In this document: positions 18,716 through 28,914 of the stretch, one piece after another
Numbering within the stretch: the first letter of the stretch is position 1
Layout: every line of letters starts with the position of its first letter
From: Thermosynechococcus sp.
GTDB lineage: Bacteria; Cyanobacteriota; Cyanobacteriia; Thermosynechococcales; Thermosynechococcaceae
Length of the DNA: 64,000 nucleotides
NCBI RefSeq assembly: GCF_025999095.1
Contig: NZ_AP024678.1
Coordinates: 775,527-839,526, forward strand
Direction of reading: 5' to 3'
Notes under the pieces: generated by a model
The model's database searches: none
Told to the model about the DNA's origin: nothing
Seen by the model: the letters and a program-made list of their open reading frames with translations, nothing else
Position numbers and translations under genes: made by a program

Positions 18716-20265
18716 ATGGATTTGGTGACACTGGCCGGACAGCTCAATGCAGGCACCATTTTGCCGGAAACCATTGTGATTGTGACGCTGCTTGTCGTCC
18801 TGTTGGCAGATTTGATTCAGGGACGTCAGGCCGATCGCTGGACACCCTACTTTGCAATTGTCGGTTTAGGGGGGGCGATCGCCACGATGATTCCTCTGTG
18901 GACTCAGCCCGCAACCGTCAGTTTCTTTGGCAGCTTTATTTCCGATCACCTCAGCCTCTTCTTCCGGGGACTGATTGCCCTCTCCGCTTTGGGCACGATT
19001 CTCATGTCCATTCGCTATGTGGAGCAAACGGGCAGTTCCCTCGGCGAATTTATGACGATTCTGCTGACGGCCACGGTGGGTGGCATGTTCATTGCCGGTG
19101 CCCAAGAACTGGTGTTTATCTTTGTGGCCCTAGAGACCCTGAGTATTGCCTCCTATCTGCTCACGGGCTATACCAAGCGCGATAGCCGCTCCAACGAAGC
19201 CGCCTTGAAATATCTCCTGATTGGTGCGGCCAGTTCTGCCATTTTCCTCTATGGCTCATCGCTACTGTACGGCCTTTCCGGTGGGCACACCCAACTGCCA
19301 GCCATCGCCCAAGCCCTGTCCTCCGAATCCTTGGGTCTTGTTGTGGCCTTGGTGTTTGTCATTGCCGGCATTAGTTTCAAAATTTCCGCGGTACCCTTTC
19401 ACCAATGGACGCCCGATGTCTATGAGGGTGCTCCTACTCCTGTGGTTGCCTTTCTTTCGGTGGGTTCCAAAGCCGCTGGCTTTGCCCTCGCCATTCGCTT
19501 TTTGACCTTGGCCTTCCCCAGCGTCACCGATCAGTGGCAACTCATCTTTACGGTGCTGGCGATCCTAAGCATGATTCTCGGCAATGTGGTGGCGCTCGCC
19601 CAAACCAGTATGAAGCGGATGCTCGCCTACTCCTCCATTGGTCAGGCGGGGTTTGTGATGATTGGTTTTGTCGTTGGCACTGAGGCAGGCTATGCCAGTA
19701 TGCTTTTTTACTTGCTGGTGTACCTCTTCATGAACCTTGGTGCCTTTACCTGTGTGATTCTTTTCTCCCTGCGCACCGGCACCGATCAAATTAGTGAGTA
19801 TGCGGGCCTCTATCAAAAAGACCCCCTCCTGACCCTCGGCCTGAGCCTATGTTTGCTGTCCTCTGGGGGGGATTCCGCCCCTGGCGGGCTTCTTTGGTAA
19901 GATTTACCTCTTCTGGGCCGGTTGGCAAGCAGGTGCCTATGGTCTGGTGCTGCTGGGTCTATTGACGAGTGTGATCTCCATTTACTACTACATCCGCGTT
20001 GTCAAGATGATGGTGGTCAAGGAGCCCCAAGAAATGTCCCGAGGCGGTGCGCAACTATCCCGAGGTCTCTTGGTCGAGCTTTGGCCTGCGGCCTTTGCAG
20101 GTGGGGTTGGTAATGACGGTGATTGCCACTTCCTTGGCGGGCATCTTGGCCAATCCCCTCTTCAACTTGGTGAATACGGCAGTATTGGATGTGCCCCAAC
20201 TGGCTAATCAACCAACGGCTATGGCGGTTGCTTACCAAACCCTATCCCCGGCAGGCAAATCTTAA
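18716..20265 (+). pseudogene. ndhB: NAD(P)H-quinone oxidoreductase subunit 2 (NdhB), two frameshifts as sequenced
   Basis: Proton-pumping membrane subunit of the NDH-1 complex (respiration, cyclic electron flow, CO2 uptake). Reading from ATG 18716 is strongly Ndh[60 protein letters not shown]. The frame is lost at TCCT 19859-19862 (as read it stops at 19900), resumes as [18 protein letters not shown], is lost again in CCC 20038-20040, and resumes from [15 protein letters not shown] to the TAA at 20265. Removing one base at each point gives 515 residues, a typical NdhB length. Two +1 errors in one essential-type subunit point to sequence errors rather than decay. Confidence 0.93.
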
Positions 20266-20318
20266 GGATGATTTCAATTCCGATCCCCCATCTATCCTCT
20301 TAGAATCAGGGCAAAACC

Positions 20319-20654
20319 ATGCTAGGACAAGTCACAGTGGTGGAATTGGCGCAACGCCTAGCCACAGAGGCGGATACCTTGCAGCTGATTGATGTGCGGG
20401 AACCAGAGGAGTGGGCGATCGCCCGTCTTCCTCACTTTACGCCTTTGCCCTTGAGTGCGTTTCCCCAGTGGTCGCCCCAAATTTGTCAGCTCTTTGATCC
20501 AGACCGGGAGACTTTGGTGCTCTGCCACCATGGTGTACGCTCTGCCCAGATGGGGCACTGGTTAATTCAGCAGGGGTTTCGCAATGTCAAGAATATTGTT
20601 GGTGGAATTGATGCCTATGCTGCAGTAGTCGATCCAACCCTTCCCCGTTACTAG
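20319..20654 (+). CDS. Rhodanese-like domain protein
   Basis: Single-domain rhodanese of 111 residues: LQLIDVREPEEWAIARL at the N-terminal CH2A-type motif and the catalytic cysteine in LVLCHHGVRSAQMG (active loop CHHGVR), followed by LIQQGFRNVKNIVGGIDAY. Probably sulfur or thiol transfer in the cytoplasm; the substrate is unknown. It lies between ndhB and gap1 on the same strand, 22 bp ahead of gap1. Confidence 0.88.
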   Translation: MLGQVTVVELAQRLATEADTLQLIDVREPEEWAIARLPHFTPLPLSAFPQWSPQICQLFDPDRETLVLCHHGVRSAQMGHWLIQQGFRNVKNIVGGIDAYAAVVDPTLPRY

Positions 20655-20661
20655 TGGATGA

Positions 20662-22328
<1,667 letters not shown>

Positions 22329-22332
<4 letters not shown>

Positions 22333-23221
22333 ACCAGGCTCTCCAAACTGGCGATCGTGGCCACACGCTGGTAACGGTGATCTCTGGGGTGGTGCGCTTA
22401 ACCAAACCGGCTAAGACATTGCCAGGGCCAATCTCCAAAGCTTGGGTCACGCCCGCCGCCGCAAGGGCATGGCAAGTGTCTACCCAACGCACAGAACCCG
22501 TCATTTGGGATCGCAACCGTGCCTTGATTAACGCTGCATCCGTTGTTGGTTCGGGTTCGACATTGTTCAGGACAGGAAAGACAGCCGCTTGAAACTGACA
22601 CTCATCCAACAGGGTGGCAAATGTGGCTGCGGCCTCCGCCATCAAGGGGGAATGAAAAGCCCCACTGACATTCAGGGGAACCGCTCGCTTCACTTTAATT
22701 TTGCCCACCACTGTGTCCACCGCTGCCGGCAGCCCTGAAATCACCACTTGTCCCGGATGGTTGTCATTGGCCAGAACCACGTTAGGCGTGCTGGCGATCG
22801 CCTGCTGCAACTCCTGGCGGTCAAAGCCAATCAAGGCCACCATCTTGCCTCCACCGGCGGCATTCATCAGTGCAGCGCGCCGCTGCACCAATTTGAGTCC
22901 CGTTTCAAAATCAAAGACTTCTGCCGCATAGAGGGCAACATATTCACCGAGACTATGTCCTGCCACAAAGTCCGCCTTAGCTCCCCGTTCCTTGAGGGCA
23001 TCCACCAGTAGGCTCTCCACAAGAAACAAACTGGGCTGAGTATAGAGCGTTTGATCTAAATTGCCGATGGAACCTGCACAGCAGTCAATGACCGACCACC
23101 CTAAAATCGCCGCTGCCTGTTCGCACCGCTCCTTGGCTGGGGGATAGGCTGTCAGCAAATCCGCCATCATTTCTGGATGTTGCGACCCTTGGCCGGGAAA
23201 TAACCACGCTGTCTTTGTCAT
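22329..23221 (-). CDS. fabD: Malonyl-CoA:ACP transacylase, frameshifted in the last codons
   Basis: Loads malonyl groups onto acyl carrier protein for fatty-acid synthesis. N-terminal TAWLFPGQGSQHPEM; catalytic serine in VAGHSLGEYVALYAA; catalytic-His region VSGAFHSPLMAEA. As sequenced, the frame changes at about 22361-22367 and would run to 22223 over plsC. Adding one base there gives ...TSVVATIASLESLV with TGA at 22329-22331, about 297 residues, ending exactly where plsC begins. Only about 12 C-terminal residues are affected, so the enzyme might work either way. fabD-plsC form an operon. Confidence 0.92.
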
Positions 23222-23327
23222 CGGCAGTGCTCAACTCAAACCGGAATCTACTTTACCCGATTTAGGAGGTCCGTTATACTAGAAAATTGTCAAGAAAAAC
23301 CCACCCCTTCTATCTCCATAGGCTGAC

Positions 23328-23579
23328 ATGATTAAACTGCGTCTCAAACGCTACGGCAAAAAGCGGAACGCCACCTATCGTATTGTGGCCATGAATAATA
23401 CCGATCGCCGCGATGGGCGTGCCCTTGAAGAATTGGGCTTTTACGATCCAATCCATGATGAAGTGCGCCTCAACGAAGAGGCTATCAAGCGGCGTTTGGC
23501 GCAGGGTGCACAACCCACAGATACGGTGCGGCGGCTCTTTGTCAAAGCGAATCTTCTCCCCGCAACTGCCCAAAAATAG
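23328..23579 (+). CDS. rpsP: 30S ribosomal protein S16
   Basis: Small-subunit ribosomal protein of 83 residues: [20 protein letters not shown] followed by [15 protein letters not shown], the family signature. It heads a same-strand group rpsP, KH protein, rpsU, phoH with gaps of 3-9 bp. This is probably one transcription unit joining ribosome assembly and RNA-handling proteins. Confidence 0.98.
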   Translation: MIKLRLKRYGKKRNATYRIVAMNNTDRRDGRALEELGFYDPIHDEVRLNEEAIKRRLAQGAQPTDTVRRLFVKANLLPATAQK

Positions 23580-23582
23580 GCA

Positions 23583-23936
23583 ATGACTGATTCGGCTGCC
23601 CCCAATTACGCTGCCTTAATTCGCTTCCTGCTTGAACCCTTTATGGAAGCACCAGAGACCCTGCGGCTCCATGCGGAATTTTCTCCTGCTCATTCTCGCA
23701 TTTGGGTACGTCTTGCCTTTGCTGGCGAGGATAAAGGGCGGGTTTATGGTCGTGGCGGTCGCAATCTCCAGGCCATTCGAGCGGTTTTACAGGCTGCTGC
23801 CCAAGCCGCTGGTCAGCAGGTTTACTTAGATGTTTATGATGCTGCCAAAAGTACGCCTAAAATAGATCATCAAAGGAGCGATCGCCCACGGCGATCCCGT
23901 CGTCGTTTTTATTCATCATCAAGGAGGCAAAGTTAG
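23583..23936 (+). CDS. KH-domain RNA-binding protein (KhpA/YlqC-like)
   Basis: RNA-binding protein of 117 residues with a KH-type core: VRLAFAGEDKGRVYGRGGRNLQAIRAVL contains the GxxG loop (GRGG). The C-terminus is a basic Arg/Ser-rich tail (RSDRPRRSRRRFYSSS), typical of cyanobacterial members. rpsP followed by a khpA-like gene is a common bacterial order, which supports the call. It starts 3 bp after rpsP. Confidence 0.85.
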   Translation: MTDSAAPNYAALIRFLLEPFMEAPETLRLHAEFSPAHSRIWVRLAFAGEDKGRVYGRGGRNLQAIRAVLQAAAQAAGQQVYLDVYDAAKSTPKIDHQRSDRPRRSRRRFYSSSRRQS

Positions 23937-23939
23937 CGC

Positions 23940-24113
23940 GTGGCTGAAGTCCGTTTAGGTGAAAATGAATCCATTGAGTCCGCCCTACGGCGATTCAAGA
24001 AAAAAATCCAAAAAGCAGGTATTCTTTCGGAAGTCAAGCGGCGTGAACGTTACGAAAAACCCAGCCTGCGCCGCAAACGCAAACAGGAGGCCGCCCGCAA
24101 GCGCAATCGCTAA
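23940..24113 (+). CDS. rpsU: 30S ribosomal protein S21
   Basis: A small basic protein of 57 residues read from GTG 23940: [20 protein letters not shown], then [19 protein letters not shown] and [14 protein letters not shown] at the end, the S21 hallmark. An AAGGAGG Shine-Dalgarno sequence lies at about 23920-23926, inside the end of the KH gene. The stop TAA is 9 bp before phoH. Confidence 0.96.
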   Translation: MAEVRLGENESIESALRRFKKKIQKAGILSEVKRRERYEKPSLRRKRKQEAARKRNR

Positions 24114-24122
24114 GTTTAGGGT

Positions 24123-25145
24123 ATGACCACGAGGGAAAGCCTCACCATTGACCTCCACAGCATTGAGAGTGCGATCGCCCTTGTCGGTGAGCAAGAAGCT
24201 AATCTCCGCATTTTTGCCGCCCAAACAGGGGCGACCCTTGTTTTAAGGGGACGAGATCTCTATATCACTGGCACCCCTGCTCAAATCCAACTCTGCCAAC
24301 AACTCATTCAAGACCTCAGTACCCTCTGGCGGGAGGGGCGTCCTGTGTCGGGGGTGGATATTCTCACGGTCCGCCATGCCTACGACACTCAGCAGCGGGA
24401 AGCCCTCCAGGAGCTGCAACAGGACATTCTAGCTCGCACCCGCCGCGGTGACATTATTCGCGCTAAAACCTTTCGCCAGCGCCAGTACGTTCAAGCGATT
24501 CGTAGCCACACCCTCACCTTTGGCATTGGGCCCGCGGGCACCGGCAAAACTTTCTTGGCCACGGTCCTGGCGGTCCAAGCGCTACTGGCGGGCACCTATG
24601 AGCGGCTAATTCTAACACGGCCTGCAGTGGAAGCGGGTGAGCGGCTTGGCTTTCTGCCGGGAGATCTACAGCAAAAAATTGATCCCTATCTGCGCCCCCT
24701 CTACGATGCCCTCTACGAGCTAGTAGAGCCGGAGAAAATTAGCAACCTGATGGAGCGGGGCGTGATTGAAGTAGCCCCCTTGGCCTATATGCGGGGGCGG
24801 ACGCTGAATAATGCCTTTGTCATCCTCGATGAGGCCCAGAACACCACTCCTGCCCAGATGAAAATGGTCTTGACCCGTATTGGTTTTAACTCCTGCTTGG
24901 TGGTGACCGGGGACTTGACGCAAACCGATCTACCAGAACATCAAACCTCTGGCCTCAGTGTGGCTACGAAAATTCTCAAGGATGTCGAAGGGATCGCGTT
25001 TTGTTATCTAACCAAGGGGGATGTCATTCGCCATCCCCTTGTCGAGCGGATTATTGATGCCTACGATCGCCATGAGCAGGGCTTGCGCACTAAGCCAAAA
25101 GAGCGCGCATCTGAGCATAGCGATCGCTCACCCAAGGCCAATTAA
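24123..25145 (+). CDS. phoH: PhoH-like ATPase
   Basis: Cytoplasmic P-loop ATPase of the PhoH family, linked to RNA metabolism and ribosome maturation. N-terminal KH-like region (about 1-75), then an ATPase core with Walker A FGIGPAGTGKTFLA, VRPAVEAGERLGFLPGD-like LTRPAVEAGERLGFLPGD, and Walker B FVILDEAQNTTPAQMKM plus TGDLTQTDLP. Co-occurrence with rpsP, KH and rpsU fits an RNA role. Its last 56 bp overlap the 3' end of the convergent superoxide dismutase gene, so the two tails are read from both strands. Confidence 0.94.
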   Translation: MTTRESLTIDLHSIESAIALVGEQEANLRIFAAQTGATLVLRGRDLYITGTPAQIQLCQQLIQDLSTLWREGRPVSGVDILTVRHAYDTQQREALQELQQDILARTRRGDIIRAKTFRQRQYVQAIRSHTLTFGIGPAGTGKTFLATVLAVQALLAGTYERLILTRPAVEAGERLGFLPGDLQQKIDPYLRPLYDALYELVEPEKISNLMERGVIEVAPLAYMRGRTLNNAFVILDEAQNTTPAQMKMVLTRIGFNSCLVVTGDLTQTDLPEHQTSGLSVATKILKDVEGIAFCYLTKGDVIRHPLVERIIDAYDRHEQGLRTKPKERASEHSDRSPKAN

Positions 25146-25812
25146 CCACCTGCCACCAAGCCTCTAGGTACTGATCGCGCCGGTTGCGATAGGTCAGGTA
25201 ATAAGCATGTTCCCACAGATCATTGCCCAAGATGGGCACTTGCCCTTGCATCAGCGGAGAATCTTGGTTTAGCGTCGTGGTAATGGTCAAATTTCCTTGG
25301 GGCGTCAGCACAAGCCAGACCCAGCCACTGCCAAAGTGCTGCAGACCTGCCTGCTGAAACTGGGTTTGAAACTCTGGGAACGAGCCGAAAGTGTCTTCTA
25401 TGGCTATGGCGAGGTCCCCCGTGGGCTCACCGCCGCCATTCGGTGCCATACTTTCCCAAAAGAGGGAATGGTTAGCATGGCCACCGCCGTGGTTGCGCAC
25501 AGTTTGTTGGATAGCGGTGGGGAGTTGGTGAAGGTGGTGCAGGAGTTCTTCAATGGCGAGCCCGTGCCATTGACGGTAGGGTGTCAGTGCCTTGTTGAGA
25601 GTGTTGACATAGGCTGCATGGTGTTTGTCGTGGTGCAGACGCATCGTCTCTGCATCAATCACTGGCTCTAGGGCATCGTAGTCATAGGGCAAAGGCGGCA
25701 GCGTATAAATTTCTGATGGCTCATCTGCCGCCACGGCTGGGCGCGATCGCAACCACAGTGTAGCAGCACTGCCGACTAGGAGGCTGAGGGTTTGACGACG
25801 GGTTAGGCGCAT
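25090..25812 (-). CDS. sodA: Exported superoxide dismutase (Mn-type by motif)
   Basis: Converts superoxide to H2O2 and O2. The N-terminus MRLTRRQTLSLLVGSAATLWL..AVAADE is a signal peptide with a twin-arginine-like RRQTLSLL, so it is probably exported folded to the periplasm or lumen. Metal ligands: the His in MRLHHDKHHAAYV, the His in GGHANHSLFW, and the Asp/His pair in DLWEHAYYL. GHANHSLFWESMAP and QHFGSGWVWL favour Mn over Fe, though metal choice is not certain from sequence. The 3' end overlaps phoH by 56 bp. Confidence 0.9.
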   Translation of the reverse strand: MRLTRRQTLSLLVGSAATLWLRSRPAVAADEPSEIYTLPPLPYDYDALEPVIDAETMRLHHDKHHAAYVNTLNKALTPYRQWHGLAIEELLHHLHQLPTAIQQTVRNHGGGHANHSLFWESMAPNGGGEPTGDLAIAIEDTFGSFPEFQTQFQQAGLQHFGSGWVWLVLTPQGNLTITTTLNQDSPLMQGQVPILGNDLWEHAYYLTYRNRRDQYLEAWWQVVNWPWVSDRYAQMRALLA

Positions 25813-25858
25813 AACGAGTACGTGAAATGTTCCCGCTAATAGTCTAAGCCCCTCGGAA

Positions 25859-26137
25859 TTATTCTTGGCGCAGCAGGAGGTGTTGGGCTTGGCTGGGGGT
25901 CAGGCGTTGGCCATCCAGCTCAATTTGCAGCACCTTGTCGGAGGATGGTTGCAGTGTGGTACTGCCCTGGCGGCGGTCTTTAGAACGCCACTGATTTTGC
26001 CAAAGGCGGTTATTTCTGAGGATGCAAAGCCAGTGGTCGGGGAAATGGGATTAAAGAGCGGGAGCAGAGGGGTGGCCAAGTGGCAAGGGGGTAGAATATG
26101 CCGTCAGCGCTACGCTCATCAGCAGTGGACGGGTCAT
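25859..26137 (-). pseudogene. Small secreted protein gene interrupted by an in-frame TAA
   Basis: Not recognised. From ATG 26137, with a good AGGAGG 8 bases upstream, the minus strand reads a signal-peptide-like MTRPLLMSVALTAYSTPLPL..., then TAA at 26051-26053 (codon 29). It then continues in the same frame for 63 more codons (SHFPDHWLCILRNN..., LQIELDGQRLTPSQAQ) to TAA 25859-25861. Codon use after the stop looks coding. A single C-to-T change (CAA or CAG to TAA/TAG) would explain the break. It is either a recent nonsense mutation, or the second part is dead. Located between sodA and nblA. Confidence 0.5.
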
Positions 26138-26435
26138 CAATCAATACCTCCTAGGAGCGATCGCAAGGGGAATTTCCCCTACCTACATCTTAGAAGCTCT
26201 TAGAAACTGTAAAATCCTTGCACCGGAGAACTATGCTTGGCGGCGCGTCTGGCTAATGTGAACTGAAATGCTGTAGCTAGATGACAATAGATACAAGAAA
26301 AAATTCACGAGCTAAGTGAGATTCGCAATGAAGCGCTTACCTAATAAAAAATATTGTGGTGCAGCCCCATATCCCCTACTTGATTCGCGAGCGGAAGCAA
26401 GGTGGAGAAAGAGGTCCGTCCCACACATTGGTGAC

Positions 26436-26621
26436 CTAGGCAGCGCGTTTGACCAAGGAGCGAATCACGTTGTCTTTCATCATCAATAGGCGGGAGGCTT
26501 GCAACAGTAGCTCACGCGCTTCCTGAAGGCTCATGGTACTCACTTGCTCCTCCATCACCCGCATTTGAAACTCCTGTTCAAAGCTGAGGTCAACATTCAG
26601 TTCCGGGAAGCGTTGCTCCAT
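26436..26621 (-). CDS. nblA: Phycobilisome degradation protein NblA
   Basis: Small proteolysis adaptor (61 residues) that binds phycobiliproteins and ClpC during nutrient starvation. The central stretch LSFEQEFQMRVMEEQVSTMS followed by EARELLLQASRLLMMKDN is the NblA signature, and the size is typical. It is monocistronic, with 204 bp upstream before lpxD (divergent) and 298 bp downstream to the broken secreted gene; I see no other gene in those spacers. Expression is usually induced by N or S starvation. I found no clear NtcA site by eye. Confidence 0.93.
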   Translation of the reverse strand: MEQRFPELNVDLSFEQEFQMRVMEEQVSTMSLQEARELLLQASRLLMMKDNVIRSLVKRAA

Positions 26622-26825
26622 AGAACGTACTCCTTATTCCATGTCATTGGGTATAGGTGTTAAAAAATATAACAAACACATTGACAAAGTTGCCACTCAA
26701 TGGATACCACCTGCGCAGAGGATAAAATGTTCAGTATGAACGATTTCACGAAATTCTTGATCCGTTTTATAAATGAGACCTGATAGACTGAGCTACAATT
26801 CAAGTTCAATGATGAGGACGGCAAG

Positions 26826-27842
26826 ATGCGGTTGGCAGATGTCGCCGAACGGTTTGGGGCAACCCTCGACTGTCCAGAGCAAGGCGATCGCCCGGTGTTG
26901 GGGGTCGCCCCCCTAGAAACAGCAACAGCAACGGATATTTCTTTTCTGGCCAATCCTAAGTACACCGCCCTGTTGCAGATCACCCAAGCGGCTGCTGTGT
27001 TTGTGCGTCCTGACTTTCAAGGGGAGGCCGCCTGTCCTCTGCTGCGGGTGCCCCATCCCTACCTTGCCTTTGCCAAGTGTATTGAATGGTTTTACCCACA
27101 ACCCAAACCTGCCGCCACCATTCACCCGACAGCAATTCTGGGAACTGATGTGGTTTTGGGAGCTGAGGTCACGATTGGTGCTTATACGGTGATTGGCGAT
27201 CGCGTCCGCATTGGCGATCGCACGGTGATTGATAGCCATTGCACCCTTTACGACGATGTGGTCATTGGCTCAGACTGTCGTATCTACAGCCACTGTGCCC
27301 TGCGGGAGCGGGTGCAATTGGGCGATCGCGTCATCTTGCAAAACAGCGTGGTTTTAGGGAGTGATGGCTTTGGCTATGTCCCCCTGCCCGATGGTCGTCA
27401 CTACAAAATTCCCCAAGTGGGCACCGTGATCATTGGCAATGATGTGGAAATTGGTGCTGGCACAACGATTGATCGCGCCACCCTTGGAGAGACCACCGTG
27501 GCGAAGGGCACAAAAATTGACAACCTGACGATGGTGGCCCACAACTGCACCATTGGTGAAAATGCCATTCTCTGTGCCCAAGTGGGATTGGCAGGCTCGA
27601 CCCACATTGGTAATCACGTGGTCTTGGCTGGGCAAGTGGGGGCAGCGGGTCATTTGACCATTGGCGATCGCACTGTTGTCTCCGCCAAATCCGGCATTAG
27701 TAGCTCGGTACCGCCAGATAGTCGCATGGGGGGGATCCCGGCGATGGATCAAACTCTCTACCTCAAGGTCTCAGCCGCAGTGAAGCAATTGCCAGATCTC
27801 CTCAAGCGAGTGCGTAAATTGGAAGCTCAGGTGGGGCAATAG
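26826..27842 (+). CDS. lpxD: UDP-3-O-acylglucosamine N-acyltransferase LpxD
   Basis: Third step of lipid A synthesis: adds a second acyl chain to the UDP-glucosamine precursor. N-terminal uridine-binding domain (about 1-100), then a left-handed beta helix of hexapeptide repeats (IHPTAILGTDVVLGAEVTIG, VRIGDRTVIDSHCTL, IGNDVEIGAGTTIDRATLG), the catalytic-His region MVAHNCTIGEN, and a C-terminal helix. 338 residues is normal. It is divergent from nblA. Confidence 0.95.
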   Translation: MRLADVAERFGATLDCPEQGDRPVLGVAPLETATATDISFLANPKYTALLQITQAAAVFVRPDFQGEAACPLLRVPHPYLAFAKCIEWFYPQPKPAATIHPTAILGTDVVLGAEVTIGAYTVIGDRVRIGDRTVIDSHCTLYDDVVIGSDCRIYSHCALRERVQLGDRVILQNSVVLGSDGFGYVPLPDGRHYKIPQVGTVIIGNDVEIGAGTTIDRATLGETTVAKGTKIDNLTMVAHNCTIGENAILCAQVGLAGSTHIGNHVVLAGQVGAAGHLTIGDRTVVSAKSGISSSVPPDSRMGGIPAMDQTLYLKVSAAVKQLPDLLKRVRKLEAQVGQ

Positions 27843-27954
27843 CATCGATACGCTAGCCACCCTCTATAGTGGAATTAAGGACTAGCATTGCCTTGTCTAG
27901 CCTTCATCAGCGGGTGAAGGAAAATGAGTCACATGAATCTGCGGCACTAAGCCT

Positions 27955-28914
27955 ATGACTCCTCCAGCGGCAATTCGATTACTGCCCAGTGATCAAAAAC
28001 TGTTCCAAGACCTCCTTGGCTATCATGAACTCACAACCAAGGCAGAAAAACAGGCGGCCTTGATCTCCTTGCTCCAGCGCGATCGCGCCCAGGTCATCGT
28101 CAAAAGTCTTGCCCAAGCTGCCTTTCCCCAAACGGCCTTTAATGTTGCCCTCTGGATGCTCAACCATGACTTGGTGACCCTAGATTGGCTCTACGACATC
28201 ACCTACCGCATTTCAACCCAAGGCTGCCAAGAAACGATTGATCTGCGCTTGCTCTACAGCAGCCTTAAACACTTAAGTCCGGGGGATGCAGCCATTGTCT
28301 TGGGCCAAACCGATGCTGCCCTTAGGGGCATTCGTCTTGATGACTTAGACTTAGAAACTTTGATTACGACATTGGAACCGGCAGTGGCCATTAGTTTGCT
28401 CTCCTGGTTTGTCACCTTCAAGAAAATCACGACGGTGGATCTGGAGTACATCAGTCAAATCGTCCAGAAGGTGAAACCGACTGCCGCGCCGCCCCAAGAG
28501 ACCACTGAGATTCACTCTCAGCCCCTTGTCCCTGAACCCCGTATCATTGAACTCACCCTCGAAGACAAATTGCTAGAGTTAAATTTGCAATTGGGGGGCA
28601 CAGAAACACAGATCTTACCCAAGGCTTTGGATCGCTTTTTGTTTCGGCGTACCCGGGAAGATAAGGTGGTCTATCGTCCCAACACACAGGTGGTGCGCCT
28701 CGCCTGCGTCGGAAGAGAGCGCCGCGACATGCCAGTGCCAGTGCGCAGTGCCAAAACGTGGCCACCGGGAGTCTATGTGATCTATCGCGAGCAGGAATCC
28801 CTCCAACTGATGCGCTTGCCGGATAATGAGTTCTACGAAATTTTGCCCTTTGGGCCTGATCCCTATCTGCGCGCCGAAACGATCGCCCGCCTGGTCAAGG
28901 AAGGACAGCCCTAG
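27955..28914 (+). CDS. Conserved cyanobacterial protein of unknown function
   Basis: I do not recognise a named family. 319 residues, soluble, with no signal peptide. Residues 1 to about 175 are helical and repetitive in the style of armadillo/HEAT-like proteins; a Pro/Glu-rich linker follows (about 178-200); the last 120 residues look like a mixed beta domain (LACVGRERRDMPVPVRSAKTWPPGVYVIYRE). The stop shares CTAG (28911-28914) with the convergent sasA stop. Convergence with a clock kinase is not evidence of a shared role. Confidence 0.75.
   Translation: MTPPAAIRLLPSDQKLFQDLLGYHELTTKAEKQAALISLLQRDRAQVIVKSLAQAAFPQTAFNVALWMLNHDLVTLDWLYDITYRISTQGCQETIDLRLLYSSLKHLSPGDAAIVLGQTDAALRGIRLDDLDLETLITTLEPAVAISLLSWFVTFKKITTVDLEYISQIVQKVKPTAAPPQETTEIHSQPLVPEPRIIELTLEDKLLELNLQLGGTETQILPKALDRFLFRRTREDKVVYRPNTQVVRLACVGRERRDMPVPVRSAKTWPPGVYVIYREQESLQLMRLPDNEFYEILPFGPDPYLRAETIARLVKEGQP

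Noticed and set aside
25865-26203. 112-codon + frame in the sod-nblA spacer
   Set aside because: Antisense to the interrupted secreted-protein gene, which has a signal peptide, a strong AGGAGG and better codon use.
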